From NCBI GenBank assembly GCA_002633005.1, contig NMRA01000032.1, forward strand, positions 711,692 to 775,691: a DNA stretch of 64,000 nucleotides, given 5' to 3'. The notes beneath the pieces were generated by a model. It made no database searches. It was not told the DNA's origin and was given only the letters and a program-made list of their open reading frames with translations. The stretch's first letter is position 1; the number at the start of each line of letters is the position of its first letter. Positions 22,990-56,600 of the stretch are shown here, piece after piece. The position numbers and the translations under genes were made by a program. The DNA comes from Phoronis australis (lineage: Eukaryota > Phoronida > Phoronidae).

Positions 22990-23420
22990 ACCTAGGACCC
23001 TAGAAAAAATGTACAAATTTGGCTAACCGTTTCCAAAAATTTTACCTGAAAAATGGCTAATTGGATTCATATAAAACTTTCAGGTGCTTTGTGTTGTGCA
23101 CTGTTCTCCTAAACCCTACTAGGAAATTTTTCAAAGTGATCAAAAGTTGGATAAAATGAAAACAAAAATGATAACTTCGAAAACTGTAACAGTGTTATTG
23201 AGATTTCATCTTGAATATTTGATTGTGTTATACCCTTGTTTTGCTCTAAATGTACCCATCTTTCTCATAAGTTACTAAAAAACACATGGCCACATGACCC
23301 AATTAAAGGCAGATTGGTAAAAAGTCAACAACCAAATTCTACAGGCTCTATACTTTACTGTGTTAAAACCGTTTTGCAGATATTTGTTTAAATATCCAGA
23401 CTTCCTGCATAACCTTGAAA
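22990..23420 (+). repeat. R1 repeat copy, downstream of poly(A) polymerase
   Basis: It shares the R1 landmarks: ccctagaaaaaatgt, cactgttctcctaaa, gaaaactgtaacagtg, ccacatgacccaatta, gcagattggtaaaaag. It matches the reverse complement of 37690-38190 over its full length. Confidence 0.6.
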
Positions 23421-24284
23421 ACACGTGGTATTATGTTGCTACAATCACCTTTGACCTACCACAGGCTCAGTGAACAAACGAGAGGACAAGGACTCCCAAT
23501 TCAGAGATCTTTAGGTTCGACTGTACTAATACAGAATGAAAAACTTATACCACCAATGTGCGTTTCATTTTCTGCAGTACCAAATGAGAAAATTAGATTG
23601 TCAATGGACATTCCTACTTTTACAGTGCCGAACAGAGATAAATTACCTTTGAAGGCACATAACTAAAACTAGCAGAGCATGGGTAAGAGACACTAAAGAA
23701 GTCTTAAACTTTCTATATCATATGATAATTTTTGTAACAGAAACCCACTACAGGTCTACCTAAAATATTTTCTGTAAAATGAAAGTCAACAGGAGTATTT
23801 CTACCAAGAATGCAATCTCTGCCTCACAAACAAGACCTGAAGCTCCAAAAATGCCATTTAGAAGGCAAACGTTAACAGAACCGACAGTTTTCATAATGAT
23901 TTTTTTCACATTATTACCCGGAGTCCAGACAACTCAATTTCAACAGTTCTTTGACACATATTTGTGAACGTGTATGCCACCATTTAATTAGGTTCTATTT
24001 ACATTAAAACCACTCACATGGCGTCCGCATGGACAGAGAAAGTCCATGACATCACAAGAAAATAAAGACACTACTGATTTTACTGAGACATCGAGAGCAT
24101 CAACAGGAGTTGTCGAAGGTATCGTGTGATCTATGCTTAACCTAAAATCACACATCAGCCACAGTGCAGCTCTGAATGAACACTTCGCAGACACCCCCGG
24201 ATCGTTACATGAAAATCTCTCATCAAAATCCGATTCTAAGCTCACTAGCCATGAATGCTGGCAGAGTCTAGCAGGGGTGATTGA

Positions 24285-44102
<19,818 letters not shown>

Positions 44103-44699
44103 GATGAAGCTTGTGAAACTCTCCGGTCATTAAAAACGGCGAGTAAATGGAAGCAATGTGAGCAAGGAGTTAAAGTGTAACCAACAAAAGAGTTCAGACT
44201 GTCGCGGCCATGATGCCTGAAAATCAGTCTCAATTACAAAAATATTGATGTTGAATGATTCTAAAACACTTAAATTAGTAATCTATTTTGAGCATATGCA
44301 CGCTAATATTGATATAATTGCTTAATTTTTGGTTAAAATTGATGATTTAAGGATAAATTTACGTATACATTCAACACTAGTATAAAAATACTGGTTTTGA
44401 GCTTAAAATGAACTGGAACATGTCAAAAGTGAGGATAGTCAAATTTTTCAATTAAAAAATAAAATTATGTCATTTTGTGCAATATGTAACAAATAACATT
44501 GTTTTATTTGCAAATTTTATGTTTTTTAATTTTTTTGGATTTCTATTGCCAAATATATGATCGTTTTTGATAACTTTTACATACACTCGCAATGTTTTGG
44601 TTCAAAGGTTAACTCATCAGGCCACCGTCCTGACGTCGAAATTGTTGTCGAAGTGATAATGAATTTTTACGTTCTCTTTAACTCACATCTCTTTCAGAA
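44103..44699. promoter_or_regulatory. Putative shared promoter between poly(A) polymerase (-) and seipin (+), copy A
   Basis: The poly(A) polymerase start (44102, minus) and the first seipin coding exon (44700, plus) are only about 600 bases apart and point away from each other. A local CpG-containing spot (gtcgcggccatgatg) lies near 44205. The second copy of this interval is 46189-46785. Seipin's ATG directly follows an acceptor (ctctttcag), so a non-coding seipin exon must start in this interval or upstream of it. No TATA box stands out. The promoter role is inferred from geometry. Confidence 0.35.
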
Positions 44700-47600
44700 A
44701 TGATTGACTTTGTTTATTGGATAAAGGCGTATCTCTTGGAGAGTGCAGAAGGATGGGTAGTCGCAGTCAAATCTCATATTTTGCGTGTTCTTTTGAGCCT
44801 GATCATTCTCGTGATTTTGCTATGGATTTCAGTATTCTCGTATGGAAGTTTCTACTATCTCTATATGCCAACAGTATCTTACACCAAGCCAGTAAATTTC
44901 CAGTTTAGACCACCTTTGAGGTAATTGAATAGTTTTGCAATGTGATTGAATTGTTTGTTGGTCTTCTGTAATGANCCAAACATTATCCAGCCAGCTAGTT
45001 GTATGAAGACTATGATCGTCAAAATACAGCTAGGTACCACTGTGTGTGTGTTCAGCGCCGATAGACCTTGAAATTGCAGAGAGCCTGGATAGTTGTGCTC
45101 ATCACCTCGTCATGAAACTTATATCAACATATAGAGCTAAAGACCAGCGGGGGTGCATGTAAAATTTGAGAGTCAATCGACTCTCATCTTGCCTGTTACA
45201 GCCAATAAAGTGAAAAACAATCTAGTAAACGCCATTTTCTTGCGTAATTCTCCGCTTCTGGTAACAAAAAAGTTATTTCGTCATTTTGAAAATAGTACAC
45301 TCTGAAATAGGGACTGCTCGAAGAAAAAGTTTGATAACGGGAGTATTTGTTCGAGTTGGAAGGAATTAAACACATCAACAACCTCCTAAGGTGTTCCTCT
45401 ATGTGCAAAAGGTATTTGTAATAACGTGACTATGATGGTTTAGTCGGTGCGAGGCATAATTCGCCGAAAAGCTTCCGGCGTACAGAGCGCCTATAGGAGC
45501 TGCATCGCCTCTGGTTCGGGCCAACAGAGGCGATGGTCATTGCCCAAAGCCGACGCAAAGCACGCTAAACAATTTTAGCGGCAGAATAACAGTAGAACGC
45601 CAAGTTTTCCAAAACCGATAAATAATTTAAGGTACTCAAAGAAAACACAAGTAAAGACACTAATTTTGTGTTAAATTTTATCTGCTCAGATTTTTTACCC
45701 ACAGGCGCAAAGCTGTATATTTAATACAGTTTTGGGCTCTAGTCGGATATTATGCCGTGGACCCTGATTTAGAGAACCAGGCAATCACTGAATAACAACC
45801 ATTATTTAGTGGACGAAACTGGTTCTCCAATTCAGGGTCCATTATATCCCACTATCACCCAGTTTTGTATCGTCCACGGCGAACACGGATACCCAAACTT
45901 TACATACTGGGAAGTTGCACCCCATCCCTGCGACACATCCCCAGTATCTCTACAACATTGACTGCTCCCAAGGGTCAGGATCTGAGCTACTGACACTGTC
46001 AGCGACCTTCACAGTCATCTGCCGTTGAAACACAGGTCTACAAAATCTAGCAACACCTGGACATGCTGGACCAAGCCAAACCTCATGACTTCATCAGTTT
46101 TCAAGCAACTACATTCAGCGTCAGCACTATTACGAGTGCCAATAATAAATTAAGTTACAACAACGAATACTAAAACGAACCTCGTCATGATGAAGCTTGT
46201 GAAACTCTCCGGTCATTAAAAACGGCGAGTAAATGGAAGCAATGTGAGCAAGGAGTTAAAGTGTAACCAACAAAAGAGTTCAGACTGTCGCGGCCATGAT
46301 GCCTGAAAATCAGTCTCAATTACAAAAATATTGATGTTGAATGATTCTAAAACACTTAAATTAGTAATCTATTTTGAGCATATGCACGCTAATATTGATA
46401 TAATTGCTTAATTTTTGGTTAAAATTGATGATTTAAGGATAAATTTACGTATACATTCAACACTAGTATAAAAATACTGGTTTTGAGCTTAAAATGAACT
46501 GGAACATGTCAAAAGTGAGGATAGTCAAATTTTTCAATTAAAAAATAAAATTATGTCATTTTGTGCAATATGTAACAAATAACATTGTTTTATTTGCAAA
46601 TTTTATGTTTTTTAATTTTTTTGGATTTCTATTGCCAAATATATGATCGTTTTTGATAACTTTTACATACACTCGCAATGTTTTGGTTCAAAGGTTAACT
46701 CATCAGGCCACCGTCCTGACGTCGAAATTGTTGTCGAAGTGATAATGAATTTTTACGTTCTCTTTAACTCACATCTCTTTCAGAAATGATTGACTTTGTT
46801 TATTGGATAAAGGCGTATCTCTTGGAGAGTGCAGAAGGATGGGTAGTCGCAGTCAAATCTCATATTTTGCGTGTTCTTTTGAGCCTGATCATTCTCGTGA
46901 TTTTGCTATGGATTTCAGTATTCTCGTATGGAAGTTTCTACTATCTCTATATGCCAACAGTATCTTACACCAAGCCAGTAAATTTCCAGTTTAGACCACC
47001 TTTGAGGTAATTGAATAGTTTTGCAATGTGATTGAATTGTTTGTTGGTCTTCTGTAATGAGCAATTTTCCGTTTTCATGTCCTTGAATAATCTTTTTTCA
47101 ACTGGGCCACGGTAATCATGGTAGTGATTTGCAAATTGAGGCTAAATTTGGATGTCAATTCAGTCTGGCATCATGACTCTCAAGCCAGTTATATCTACCA
47201 TGGTTGAATTAGTTATTAAAACCAGATGGAACTACAGTACACAGGCCCATACAAATTTGTATTCGTCAAATTACCCCCCCCCCCCTTCCTATTGCCTATT
47301 TTGAACGATGGTGCGTCAGTCATCACGTGATCTGTATGCATGGGAATTGCAAAGACTGTCTGTCCAAGTTAATGAACAATGCGTTTCATTTGATTTGTTT
47401 AAGGACTTAAAATTTCTTTTCGATCTACAGTTTGTGAATTTAAAACACTGATCTTGCTCCTAGTCCTAAGCCAGTAAACATTCATTTATTGTCATTTTGA
47501 ATTGTTAGAACATTTTGCGACAATTTGTAGAGTTGTCTGACATTCATCAATATCCTTGAGACTTATTTCACGTAGATAAAGATCGTTTAGTGTACTTTGC

Positions 47601-50600
47601 TATTTGGGGATTGGTTGATAGATCGAATTTTCACAATGTCAGTCTATAACTCGAAGTTCACTGAAGCATTGTCATTAGCTTCTGTTTGTCAAAAAATTAT
47701 CTATTAATCAGTAGATTTTCATAGATACACGAACGTGTAAATTAGAAACCAACAAATTTGTTCTTTTTCCAAACAATAGGCAATACCAAAGACATGCTGG
47801 AAGACTCTCGATGGGCAACTGACGGGGGGGGGGGACATGGGAGACAGCACATCCCACAGTGTTTGGGGTCCTCCCAAGAAGTTTTCAGAATTTTTTCCTT
47901 TTCATGTGTATTTTTATTCATCCTAGAGGTAGCTATTGCAGTTAATGATTTAAACTTGATCATCTAAAATCACTGAAATCTTTGTATACAATTGCCTGTA
48001 CATGCACATTTCTTTGAATACCTTAATCCATTAGACAAGTGTACTTTGTACAGTCATCAAAAATTTCTACCACCAGCGCAGTATCCATCTACATGTGTGA
48101 GTTTCATATAAGCCTCTAGTAACTATCTTCACAATACTTATTCTTAAAAATGATGTCATAAGAAAAAGTAGCGTCATGTTATCATTATGAAACCTTTGGA
48201 AATATCACTATTATGTAATTCACAGTGACCTCACTAGTTCTGCAAACTCATCCAGCCTTTCCGTGGTGGTTTATCCTAATATATTCTTCAATACAATCGT
48301 TTTTAATTGTTTGGGCCAAATGTCTTGATATTGCTGTGCTTTGCACAAATTTGTTTGGTATGTTTTCCTTAATATTGGACTCTTTATCTTCTTCACCTCA
48401 TGAATAGTTGACAGTGTTGGGTTTACAGAGGCTCATAAAAGGTGCAGTTACCTACTTAGGAAGGACCTCATCTGAATGGGAACCCTTAATATAAAACGTC
48501 GGATGTCATTAAACTTGGAAAAGAGCGACGACATATTCCATCATTCAGTGACCTGCCAAAAAGTGGCCTAGCTTCTTTAACAGAAAAAGTTGTACGAATT
48601 CACAAGAACAGGAAAATAGAAGCAATCGATTCCATGAGCAATGCACTTACTTTCATGTAATGACTTAATTGCTTTCTGATCTCCTGTTTGTGGGTGTAAA
48701 CCACAAATATTGTTACCTCAGTCAAAAACATTGCATTCATATCTGAATTGTGATTACATTTTTGGGACACTCTGTAAATCTGTCCGAATTTCATCAATGT
48801 CTTTGTGAGTTTTTTAGATAGGCAAAAATCGTCTGAGTGTACTTTGCTATTTGGGAATCAGATTATAGAGATTTTCCCAACTTCAGGCTGCAACTAAATT
48901 CACCAAACGTCATCAATTCTTACAATATTAGCTTCAGTTGCCAAAAAAATCATCCATGAATCTGTCAATTTTCGTAAACATATTAACAAGTAAATCAAAA
49001 TCCAATGAATTTGTTTATCGTGTCATCAAGGATATTGCATTATTCTCCAGGTTTTGTTTCTCATACTTATTCTGAGAAGTTAAAGCTCAGCTTACGTATT
49101 TTTGTTCGCATTTAGCACATTCTTCTATTTTTTTCAGTAGTGACTGTGGTGCTGTTGCTTATAAAAGAGATACATCTGACTACATGTGTTCATTTCCAAC
49201 TGCTAATCTATCGTTACTTGGCCATGGGCAAGATTGGGTAAGAAACCACTAAAAAGGTTACCAAAGCTGGTTTTGCCTTATTAGCTGATACTAAAGACAA
49301 CTTTCCTGTCCAGTTCTCTGAAGCACAGTAATGCTCTGTAACCCTCGATAACCCTCAAAACCTTTCAAAGTCTGCTTAACGGGCAAGCTTGACTTTCGTT
49401 TTTAGAGAATTACATGGTAACTGTGTGAAAAGACCACCCACCAAGAACCACAATGTCCAATTTGTGAGATAGGGGGTATGAATTTTGAGTTGATTTCTGC
49501 TAAGATTCATGCCAGTGATGCATCAGCAGGTGACAGAACTAGGATTGGTTGAAATCACCAAAACATGGTTCAGTATCGTTTTATAAAATTAACACAGTGT
49601 TGTCCAATGATTTTCTTTCAACCAGCTATATGCATTTTGTCTTTGTTAGTTGGCATTAGGGCGTTCTCCAGTTCAGTGACTTTACCAGATGTAGAGGAGT
49701 TGTGAGTGTGTGTGATAACATCTAGCCTCCTTTGTTAACTGCTGAGCACAGTCTTTTGTCTGGTATGAAAACATGCAGGCCAATTATCTACCAGGCCAAA
49801 CCCAGTGCAAATTGTTATGTTTGGAAAGAATAGATTGTCATAAGTTTGATTGTAGTGGGGCGATTTTAGTGATTCAAAAACTAAACATGATCTGCATTTG
49901 TCCAGAAATTCAGAAATGCTATTGGTTTGTGTTCAAATATGTTATAGGTTATCTCCAACCTAATTCACAAAAAATGGCCATTTTTAACAGCCTAGCCCAG
50001 TTAGGCTAGATAGGATCTTATGGGAGATTAGAGCAATTATTGAACAAAAGAGAACTGGCCCTCCAACCCTAAATGCCAGAATGGAGTTAATCAGTCGTGT
50101 AAGGTACTGGCTACAGGGGTGATCCTCCCAACTTGTTGTTGGGCTATAGAATCGAACAAGTTGGGCTCAACCAGGAAAACGGGAGAACGCCGTAATGGGT
50201 AATTAATGACTGAAGTATTTATTCCAGGGCATTTTCCTGTTTTGGAGTGGTGTGTGCCAGCAAAGTGTTGAAATATCTACCCTATTACAGACATTTCCCA
50301 AGAACTCCACTGTCAGAAATGAAGATAGTATCTACATTCCTTGAAATGTGAATTTTGACTGCTGAGCTCTCGAGCTAAAATGCCTTAAAGAAAAATTCCA
50401 GACACAGCATTGTTGGAAATGAAATAAAAAAACAGAATTTTGCATGTTTCTTGTAAAAAAATTATGTTCGTGGATAATCCGACGATCTCTGTGAAAATCT
50501 TTTCGAGAAAAAACATTCTCGTGTGATTTGAAACTTCTGTGCCTTGTATTCGTGTATGTAATAAGACGCTGTGATTAATATCAATGATTTCAATGAAATA

Positions 50601-53600
50601 TAATTTTATCAGTCTACTATTAATTCTATGGAGATTTTTAATTTATAATTTGTTGTCAGCTGATGGTGAAAGGACAAGGTTATCGAGTGTCAGTTGAGCT
50701 GGATATGCCAGAATCTCCAAATAATCAAGAAATGGGAATGTTCCTTGTGAAGATGGAGGCTTACGCCAGGGATGGCACTATAGTCAGGTCCTCGCAGAGA
50801 TCAGTACGTTATTTGACTGTTTATTCACACCTGTAGTTATTTTATTGCAGACTCGTTCTTCCAGTGAAAGTCAGTTGAAGTTGTGTGCGTTTCTCATGTG
50901 AATGTTGAACTGACGCAGTGTGACTGTTCAAGTTAAAACTTCCATTCAAATCTTTTGGCCAGTTGTTCATGACTTTGTACCAAACTATTTGTAGTTTATG
51001 CACCGCTTTTGTCCACAGTTATTTACCTTCATTCTTGCCTGTTACTTGTTTTTATTTAATTCAGTTGTTACATTCATTACCAAAAATTGACATGAGTTAT
51101 GAGATTTTTGGTAAATGTTACTCTGCTATTTCTTTGGTTGTCTTACCTGTGTATACCTGTGTATAACAGTTTTTGGCTACCGGGGGTATTATGTATTTGT
51201 CAATTTCGCTATGAGAACATCTGTGTTACACACATTGTTAATTGTAAATCCTTATTTTATACATAAATACCCATGTGAGAAAACAATTCTTAAACATGTT
51301 GAAATTGACAAATACTTCACTATTACACTGAGCACAGTCATGTATTTAACAGGACTGGTGAAAGGGAATTAGCATTTCAATTTCTTTGCAGGCCATGTTG
51401 CGGTATCGTTCGCTATTTCTTCAGACAATTGAAACGTTGTGCTTCACTCCATTCTTACTCTCAGGGATTACAGAACAAAAACAGCTGATAACTGTAGAAC
51501 TGTTTGACAACTTCATGGAAGATGCGGTAGGGATCATGAAGTAATACAATAAACTGTCACCAATTTAAGGCATAATATGGTGGACAAGTGAAATTTTAAT
51601 TTCCTAATATTTTTCCATAGAAAATAATATGTGTTTAAGCTCTGTACCATGGCTGTCAGATTTTGAAAAATTGTGGGCATTTGCAATACTGTTAGAAGTA
51701 CTGGAAAATGAAAAAAGAGCAATTTTAGCAGTTATTGTCATCCAAAATTGGTGAGATTTTATGGTATTCAGTAACGGTGTGTGTAGTAGTGGACACATGC
51801 ATATACTGAGAGCTTGGAGTTGTCTGGTAGTGAAGGGGTGTGGCTGGCACATGTGCATATACTGAGAGCTTGGAGTTGTCTGGTAGTGAAGGGGTGTGGC
51901 TGGCACATGTGCATATACTGAGAGCTTGGAGTTGTCTGGTAGTGAAGGGGTGTGGCTGGCACATGTGCATATACTGAGAGCTTGGAGTTGTCTGGTAGTA
52001 AAGGGGTGTGGCTGGCTGGCAATTTGAGGTTCCCATACTCATTTAACACTTACATGTAAGAAGCATGAAAACTGGGGTGGACTATAAGATGAAGTTAACA
52101 CGGTCATTACTAAATGTTAGTCAAGCCTGGCCATGTCTACTTCAAATAATTTCTCAATCAGTAGTTAAAGTCTTAATGATCCATAACCTGTGTGAATAGA
52201 GGAAAGCATTTCAGTGCTCGACACCTAACTTGATGCCAAGTCACATTTGGCGACTTGGTGAAAATATCAATTAAGTCGCCGAACGAAATCTGAGGTCGCC
52301 AAAACTGAAGTTAAAATCATCAACTATGTAAAAAGGTCATTCTATCTCTAAATCAATTCCTGATGAAGAAGAATGCTAGTGGCGTGTGTTCATGGTATGA
52401 TCTTGCTCGATTTTTGCCAAACAATTCCGATGTCCGTCTCTTTTCTTCCTGTTGTAATTTAAGTGTGTGTTTGATATGTGCTGACTACAAAAAAAATGCA
52501 TGGATTTCACAAAATAAACTGATCAATCGGGAACTAAAAGTATTAAAGCTAGGAAAACTGTTAGCAATTTAAAGGTCAGAAGTCACAACAAAATTTAAAC
52601 GACTTTCGAAGGAATTACTGCCTGACTTTGATACTCGCTGTGGCGACTTCTTGGCGTCTTTGGATTTTTCCCAGGTTGCCAAATACAACCTGAAGTCACA
52701 TTAGCGACCTGCAGGTAGCCAAATCAATCAATGCATTTTCATGTCTGCAGTTTTATCAGTAAATGTCTGCTTTTTACATTCTAGTTTAAACCTACAGCAG
52801 GAGTCATCATTGTACTTCAAAGCTACAAAATTCAGTTATACTCAGCCGTTCTGAAAATACATGCTCAGTTCACTGGATTGAGGTAAGAATTTTTGGTGGT
52901 AAATTAATTGTATTGTCTACGTAAGCTAACAAATAATAAAACTTAGCTGTGACTTGCTTCAACTGACAGTTCTTGTCAATACAGTAAAACTTGCATGTGA
53001 GGGATCCAACTGGACTGAGAGATTTCATCCGAGTTGGATGAAATTTTAGAGTGTGCACAACACATTTTACCTAGTTCATGTATACTTTAGTGTTCAGTCG
53101 GCATACTCTGATTATTTTCAAGGTGCTGAGTAGTCAAAACTACTTGTAATAAAAAACATCTCCTAACTCTTTGTACCACGATTGTTTTTTGCAACAATTT
53201 TCTCAAGCAGCACCAACATCGCACTTAAGCAACTTTTTTTTGTGTAGTCAGCCACGGAAATGTAGCATTTGGGTCAACTACTGCAAGGCTCACAAATGTA
53301 TCTCAGCTTTGTGGGCATGTGGATCTTTAAGGTGCGTGGGTGTAGTTGTACAGTACATAATATTATATGCATTGGTGTTCTATTATCACTTTACGATATA
53401 TATGCATGCACATATTTTTATGACGTGCGTCTGATGCAGGTCATAAGTTGGAACTTGTCCAGAATGTCAATAGTTCATGGGCATTGTTGTAATGTGCTGT
53501 CTTTGGCTAAATTTGGCATTTTGGAAGAGATTAGTAATGAGACGAACTCCGACTGAGGGTGGGGTAAAACACAGGAATTTATGTTAACGTATCTGCGAGT

Positions 53601-56600
53601 TTCTCCGAGTTGTATTCAAATCCGTCTTAAGAACACTGTTTTACATGTAAAACTTTTTTAAAGAATCAGTGTGGTCTGACTTACGTGCGTTTCACTTTAT
53701 GTTACATTCAACGTTCATTGCATTACCTTGCACTGATGAAGCCCATTTATTAAAAATGCAAGCAAGGTTTAAGTACTGGCCTTTTCCTACAGTCTGCATC
53801 TTTCATCGGTTTGGGAAATCTTTCAAAGCCTCACAAACCATGCTTTCGTTCAAATTTGCGTGAATGTATCAGGTGTCACTATTATTTGGAGTTTTACTGT
53901 CAAGAATCTAAGTGGTATATAATTTTATGTAGATCTACTATTTCCTAGATGGTTCTCTTTCTTGTGATGGTTGGGAGGGGGGGGGGTGCAATGGCACATG
54001 CAAACTCCAGCCAACTGAGAAAATGCGTATCTGATACAATACCGAATGATAAATTATCCTACTTGACAAAATACCATTACTGTTGCTAACACTTTCTCCA
54101 AATGTTGAAAAGGACTAACGAATGTCTTGAAAACCAAAGGTTTCAGCAGTGTGCTTTGAGGAAAGACCACCTGATATTATCATCCTATGTAACTGCATTT
54201 ACTGTGTATGTAGTGACTGTACTTCGGAAGCAAGTTTTCGGTTATACAGAATTTGTTAAATGCACGACACTTTTCATTGTTCACAGTCTTTATTCCGTTG
54301 CGTTCATACTTTCGGAACAAAACTCTACTCTCAACTGAACATAGATACAGTCACTGACCTAGCGACATAATTAAAAGACACACGATATTTCAAAACATAC
54401 TTGTTTCATTCTCAAGTGAAGATGAAATGACGCAGTAATGCCACCACAGAGCATAAGCTGATGACACACACAGTGAGACACGGCGAGTGTGAAATACTGC
54501 AAAGAATGACTAAAGAATTGGGGTAACAGGAAGGTCACGCAAAGAAGTGTAACGTGCGGCGCGACCCTGTTTGCTGCTCATTCAAAATAGGCTTCTCAAA
54601 AGCAATTAAAAGGGACTCTAATACTTTCAAATTTCAAAGTATGAACGCAACGGAATAAAGACTGTGAACAATGAAGTGTCGTGCATTTAACAAATTCTAT
54701 GTATGAAGTGGCAAGGTATAAAGTCGCACCAATGAAGGAAACAAAATCGCCAACAAGTAAAATTTTATTTTGTCATTTTTTTCATGAAAGATCTATGTCC
54801 CATCAAATTATTGTTTTTCCATGTTCAAGTTTTTTATCATAACTACCTTCAGATAATGTTTTGAAAAAATGACCGTTCTAACAATATATTACAAGGAATG
54901 TCATTTTCAATAGAACACGTCTCCGTTTTCTTTTCTGTAGGTACATAATTTACCGCTGGCCAATCACGAGTGCGTTTGTCGGTATCTCCACCAACATGTT
55001 CTTCCTACTAACTATCGCCTTCTTCTCATGGTTCCGCTTCCTGTGGACAAAGACAGAGGGGCCAACGTTGGAGCGCATCGACTCGCGCAGGGTGCTGTTT
55101 GATCAGCCACTGCCTGACGAAGAGAGAAGGCGTAATATTGAGATGATGTCATTGGAGGATGAAGAGATGGAAGGTGGNTCAAAAAAATCGGTGATTTTGG
55201 GTATAGACTCTACCTGTTGGTTTTTATATGGAGTCACTCTTAAAGCTAGGAAAACTGTTAGCAATTTAGAGGTCAGAAGTCACAACAAAATTTAAACGAA
55301 TTTCGAAGGAATTACTGTCTGACTTTGATACTCGCTGTGGCGACTTCTTGGCGTCTTTGGATTTTTCCCAGGTTGCCAAATACAACCTGAAGTCGCATTA
55401 ACGACCTGCAGGTTGCCAAATCGATCACTGCATTTTCATGTCTGCAGTTTTATCAGTAAATGTCTGCTTTGTACATTCTAGTTCAAACCTACAGCAGGAG
55501 TCATCATTGTACTTCAAAGCTACAAAATTCAGTTATACTCAGCCGTTTTGAAAATACATGCTCAGTTCACTGGATTGAGGTAAGAATTTTTGGTGGTAAA
55601 TTAATTGTATTGTCTACGTAATCTAATAAATAATAAAACTTAGCTGCACAGGTGACTTGCTTCGACTGACGGTTCTTGTCAAAACAGTATAACTGTGTGT
55701 GAGATCCAACTGGACTGAGAGATTTCATCCGAGTTGGATGAAATTTTAAAATGTCAGTGTGCACAACACATTTTACCTAGTTCATGTATTCTTTAGTGTT
55801 CAGTCGGCATACTCTGATTATTTTCAAGGTGCCGAGTAGTCAAAACTACTTATAATAAAAAACATCTCCTAACTCTTTGTACCACGATTGTTTTTTGCTA
55901 CAATTTTCTCAAGCAGCACCAATGTCGCACTTAAGCGACTTTTTGTGTGTAGTCAGCCACGGAAAAGTAGCATTTGGGTAAGCGGTCAACTACTGCAAGG
56001 CTTTGTGGGCACGTGGATCTTTAAGGTGCATACATTACCGAATGATGAATTATCCTACTTGACAAAATACCATTACTGTTGCTAACACTTTCGCCAAATG
56101 TTGAAAAGAACTAACGGATGTCTTGAAAACCAAAGGTTTCAGCAGTGTGCTTTGAGGAAAGACCACCTGATATTATCATGCTATGTAACTGCATTTACTG
56201 TGTGTGTAGTGGCAAGGTATAAAGTCGCACCAATAGAGGAAACAAAATCGCCAACACGTAAAATTTTGTTTTGTCATTTTTTTCATGAAGGATCTATATC
56301 CCATCAAATTATTGTTTTTCCATGTTCAAGTTTTTTATCATAAATACCTTCAGATAATGTTTGAAAAAATGACCGTTCTAACAATATAGTACAAGGAATG
56401 TCATTTTCAACAAAACATGTCTCCCTCTTCTTTTGTGTAGGTACATAATTTACCGCTGGCCAATCACGAGTGCTTTTGTCGGCATCTCCACCAACATGTT
56501 CTTCCTACTAACTATCGCCTTCTTCTCATGGTTCCGCTTCCTGTGGACAAAGACAGAGGGGCCAACGTTGGAGCGCATCGACTCGCGCAGGGTGCTGTTT

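Larger units (their letters stand above)
18327..24284. other. Stretch between cyclin K 5' end and poly(A) polymerase 3' end
   Basis: It should hold the cyclin K promoter and untranslated first exon (nearer 18327-19000, where CpG content rises) and the poly(A) polymerase 3' UTR (from 24284 leftward). It also contains the duplications at 19595 and 20660, a transposon at 21366 and R1 at 22990. A 37-codon frame from ATG 18727 is the only hint of another gene, and it is too weak to call. Confidence 0.5.

Noticed and set aside
51604-52049. Repetitive minus-strand frames and a CRISPR-like look
   Set aside because: They derive from the 56-bp minisatellite. Repeats are contiguous without unique spacers, and the genome is eukaryotic.
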